64,000 nucleotides of DNA from Emydura subglobosa (taxonomy: Eukaryota > Chordata > Testudines > Chelidae), in contig ML679954.1 in assembly GCA_007922225.1 (NCBI GenBank), forward strand, positions 26,268,240 through 26,332,239, in the 5' to 3' direction. The notes under the pieces were generated by a model that worked only from the letters and a program-made list of their open reading frames with translations, was not told where the DNA came from and made no database searches. The translations under genes were made by a program, and so were the position numbers. The number at the start of each line of letters is the position of its first letter. Positions within the stretch are counted from its first letter, which is position 1. This document shows positions 60,333 to 64,000 of this stretch, one piece after another.

Positions 60333-63282
60333 CTTAATAAGAAGATACGTGCATATTAATACTCAAGTCAATGGTAGATGCAAAGCACAGAAACTGAGGC
60401 TAGTTTAAAAATTTGGCCAAATGATCCCCAAAAGAGGGAGATGTTACAGTAGCAAATCTTTCTTCTTCTTTGTTATTGTTGTTTTTGGTCAATGGAAACA
60501 TCTCAAACTTGTACTCATTAATGCTATAAACAACATATTGCTAAAAATCAAATCAGTGAAAAATGATCTTTTTGAAAAAGTTGTACACACACCACAGATT
60601 CAGCGGGCGCACTTAAGTTCATCCCAGTTCTGGAGTACTAGTTTATTATTACTACCTCTTCTAATAGTATTTCTCTTTTTAAGTATAGGAACATCTTCAA
60701 AAAACATTTACTAGTTCTATAGCTCAATAAAACTTTGTAAATGTGGCCACAATATAGTCTCAGAAAAAGTAAGGTCCAGATACTGCCACGCTCATAGAAC
60801 TCTACTTTGGAGTAGTCTCATTAATTTCAATAAGGTACTAAAGATGAGAGAGGCAGAATCTGGCCCTATACAATGTGTTCTAATTAGTAATGTTCATGTG
60901 TGATGGATCAAGGTAAATTGAAGCGGCTAGATGATGCTGGATCAAGTCCACATTGCTCTAATATCCCTTTCTAATTTGATTCTGACTGCTGAGGTTTTCA
61001 CAATCCCTCCACTTTTGCTGCTATCTACAACTTGGTCACAGCTGACTAAAGAAACATCCAACAGAAAGAGACATGAAGTAGCTGTGTGTAGAGAGGGATG
61101 CTTGTTTTGAGTTTAGTTGGTCAAAAAAGCCTGTGAAATCTTAATGGAAAATCCTAGATGGGGCTACAACTAGCAGGAAGCATTACTACTTGACAAGTGA
61201 CAAATGGTTCATTGCTGCAACAGAATAAGCTCTGCACATGACAAGTGTCCTGCAGATTACTGTTGGGAAAGGCTAGACAGAGCAACATCTGGGAGCACGT
61301 GAGAGTGCATAAAACTCCATGAGGCTTTACCACAAATATTTTGGTGCTGGTACTTTAAATGCGTACCAGGAACTTCTCCTCATTATACACCTACTACTTC
61401 TAGAGAAATGAACTGCTAAGACAAAAACACCCCCAATCCCTTTGATCAATATGTATTTCCTTTATGCAAGGAACATCCAGTCTGGGCAGGACATGCTGAG
61501 ATCTGGAATGACAGAGTACTACTATAAGCTAAAGGAAACAAAGCCTTAGTTATTATGGAACACAGTGCAGCTATTCAAAGTATTTTTACATGCATGAGAA
61601 AAACCTAAAGTATTGACCAGTGGGCTTTTTAAAACATAGGACCAGTGTGATATCAGATTCTAGCTCAGAAAGTATATAATTTAAAGATTCAAGTAGGTAT
61701 GCAAGCTACTGTTCCATTCAGAACAAACTGTTTTCTTGATAATCAAGGAAAATTCTAACAAGAACATAAAGTTCAAACAAACCCTCTGACAGATGTAATG
61801 ACCAACGAGAAAGGTATTATTTTTCAAAATTCTCTTTCATGTGACAGAATAAAGATGCAGAATGAACCAAAAGAATGGATGGGACAGTGTTACATGTTCT
61901 GAATTAATAAGGCATGTCAAATAAATAAAACTTTAACTGGGTTGGTTAGGTAAGACAAGCAATCAGAACTTCCTACAGCACTTTACAGAATACAGAAAGA
62001 AAAGTATACTTTACCAAACCCTCTAATTGGTGAAGAGTTGGGGCTTATTCACTTCCAACTAACTTGCCAAAACTCATCACTTATACGCTAGTTTAGGACA
62101 AAGAAAATTTCTTTGTAAAGAAGGAAAAGCTACTTTCCTACAATTGATCCCACTATGAGTTCTGTTTTTGATATTTCTATTTGACTAATAACTTACGGAA
62201 TTTTTATGGTATGTCAGTTTACAAGACAGATCAGCTAAAGGAATTTCTAACCCAGTCATATTACTAACAACATCTGTGGCAACAAGCAATTTCTAATGAG
62301 TAACAAGTGTCTTTCAATGGGTCATTACTTCATAAACCACTGAAAACATCTGCAGTAACAAATATTCCTTATCAATCATAGAACATATTTATATTGTAAA
62401 CACCCTTCATCATATTGTTCATTACAACACATATCTATAGTAACAGGCATCTTTTGATAGTCACCAGGGAGCCCTTCCTGAACATCTCAACAGCATTTCA
62501 TTGTTCATTCTATACACTCCAGTATTTGGATACACACACACACAGACTAAGGTTCAAAATAAATACAAAGAACTTCTCAGTTTGATAGGTAAATTAGATT
62601 TGTAGATACAAAAATCTTGAATTTATACACGAAAGGGATTCTGGTTAATCTATATATAAAAGAATTTCGAGGGGTTTTAATATCTACAAACAGCTGGGAT
62701 TCAGAATGTGATTGGCATTATGCCAGTAGGAAATAAACGTTTATATTTCACTTTAAGTAGTAGTCACCTGTATACAACAAATAGCATTCACACAGTTCTT
62801 CCAATTAGTATGGTGAAAAGCCAGCCACACATTTAGGTGTTCTTAATTTTCAGTTTCTTGTCAGCATAGTTGAACTACCTTCCCTATTAATATATTATTT
62901 ATGCTGATTGTGTCCGAGGAGATTCCAGATATGTCTCAACAATGAGCAAGGTAAAAGTGAAGTTATCAGCAAGTTACTTTCCTTCTTCTCTCTTGACAAA
63001 TGAGCATGCTACTTCTGCAGTCATCCTAACAATGTCAAACCAACCACAAAGGCTGCCAGATGTGGATCCCCACATAAGTTGCACCCTGGGCTACCAGGAT
63101 TAGCCATTGAAGGAAACAAAGTAAAAAAATAAATAAAACAAACAAATCATACCTTTCTTATTCTGTTTCTTTTGCTAGAAAGCAGTGTTTTGTCTGGAAT
63201 AGTGAAACTGAACTAACTTATTCAATATATTAATTTCTAAAGTCAATAAAAACAGAAGCTTTTGTTCATTATTTCTACTTAC
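60333..63282 (-). other. SNX7 intron (2.95 kb)
   Basis: AT-rich. A degenerate stretch at about 60777-60865 resembles one of the dispersed palindromic motif relics. A (CA)n run lies at about 62532-62542. No exon was found. Confidence 0.5.
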
Positions 63283-63484
63283 CCTTTTCTTCCTTGTAAA
63301 TTCTTTGGGATATTTTGTCTAGCAAGCTTATTTTCTGATTAAATGTTTCCATATAGTCATTTATATCTGTAAACATATCAGGGCGATTTTTAACTCCTCC
63401 TTTTACTAAGGATGCTACAGCTCTTACAGTTTGTCCCATCCTGCTAAATAAGCCAGGGCCCTGCTTCTTGTGAGATGAAAGTTC
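63283..63484 (-). CDS. SNX7: SNX7 exon, PX-BAR linker and first BAR helix
   Basis: A 202-nt exon, phase 0 in and phase 1 out, with acceptor CTACTTTTAG and donor AGG|GTAAGT. It encodes ELSSHKKQGPGLFSRMGQTV, then RAVASLVKGGVKNRPDMF, then METFNQKISLLDKISQRIYK. The GPGLxSRMGQTVRAVAS and KNRP motifs are the SNX7 linker that leads into the BAR domain, probably forming its membrane-facing amphipathic helix by analogy with related sorting nexins. It is the most 5' SNX7 exon in the window. The PX-domain exons, the start codon and the promoter lie beyond 64000. Confidence 0.95.
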
Positions 63485-64000
63485 CTAAAAGTAGAAAATA
63501 CCCTTGTGAATATTTTAATGTTTTCTACCCTTTATTTGCAATTAAAGAAAAACAAATTAAAACAATAAAACTACACAGACATATATATAACTATTTTAGG
63601 TTTTCATTTGCTGTTTAGATTTATTATGAAGTTAATAGTTATGTAGCAATTAGAACCCTTTACTGAGGCACACTCTCTTCCTCCTCACCCCCTTTGTTAA
63701 TTTTTCTTTTTGTAATGTGATAGAAGGCTGTGTGGTCAAAATTAAAACATTCTGTGTCACAGGCTAGCCCTGCTCTATGAAGCAGGGAGCATGGAGGGGG
63801 ACTAGAAGAGAAGGATTAAGACAGTACAAACCTCTTCCCCTTTCAGTCTTAAGGCACAGCCAGCCAGCATGCAGCCTTCTGGGCAAGGAAACAGAGGGCA
63901 ACACGTGCAGGGAGGCGTCATCCAGTGGGGAAAACTATGCTCTTACTGTGGAAAGCAGCCCCTCTCTCTCTCCTTTTTACTCTTCTTCTACTTCTATAAA
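63485..64000 (-). other. SNX7 intron, partial
   Basis: Runs off the window. No exon recognised. Confidence 0.6.

Noticed and set aside
56107..63484. SNX30 as the identity of the minus-strand exons
   Set aside because: The short exon reads QAELDSKVDAL and the terminal exon CLATWESFLTSQT with an acidic tail, both SNX7-specific. SNX30 differs at these positions.

Overview
The window is vertebrate nuclear DNA, most likely from a turtle, possibly another non-squamate sauropsid. The grounds are interrupted coding with GT/AG introns, an AT-rich background, many CR1 LINE fragments, LINE3-type 3' ends, MIR-like pieces, LTRs, and inverted-repeat elements ending in a GGGTATGTC..CACTGCA terminus of a kind I associate with turtle genomes. 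The species call is inference. There is no bacterial-style gene organisation, no CRISPR array and no operon.

Bases 1-33,780 look intergenic. They hold a minus-strand CR1 (285-1250), a minus-strand non-LTR element tail (3056-3535), a stack of plus-strand CR1 copies (3590-7117), a probable LTR (about 7818-8389), small LINE3-like and CR1 ends, simple repeats and a hairpin repeat (30852-30953). Two insertions stand out. One is a nearly complete R2-clade non-LTR retrotransposon at 17086-20838, flanked by a perfect 32-bp target-site duplication and lying outside ribosomal DNA. The other is a solo LTR at 25025-25516 that contains a stepwise tetranucleotide array.

Bases 33,780-64,000 hold the 3' half of one host gene on the minus strand, which I identify as SNX7 (sorting nexin 7). 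Five exons are visible: 63283-63484, 60133-60332, 56107-56193, 41517-41669 and the terminal coding segment 34128-34208. Their phases join exactly and encode about 240 C-terminal residues, essentially the BAR-type coiled-coil domain. The PX-domain exons must lie to the right of the window. The introns carry a GC-rich Cys-rich retroelement fragment (about 54541-55110), a solo LTR with CAGAC duplications (52712-53158), two inverted-repeat DNA elements and MIR-like SINE pieces.

The only sequence-level surprise of real weight is the R2-like element. It has three N-terminal zinc fingers, a Myb-like segment, a reverse transcriptase and an RLE-type endonuclease. Only two single-base frameshifts break it. 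Its reading frame is open right back to the 5' junction, and its base composition is strikingly mosaic.
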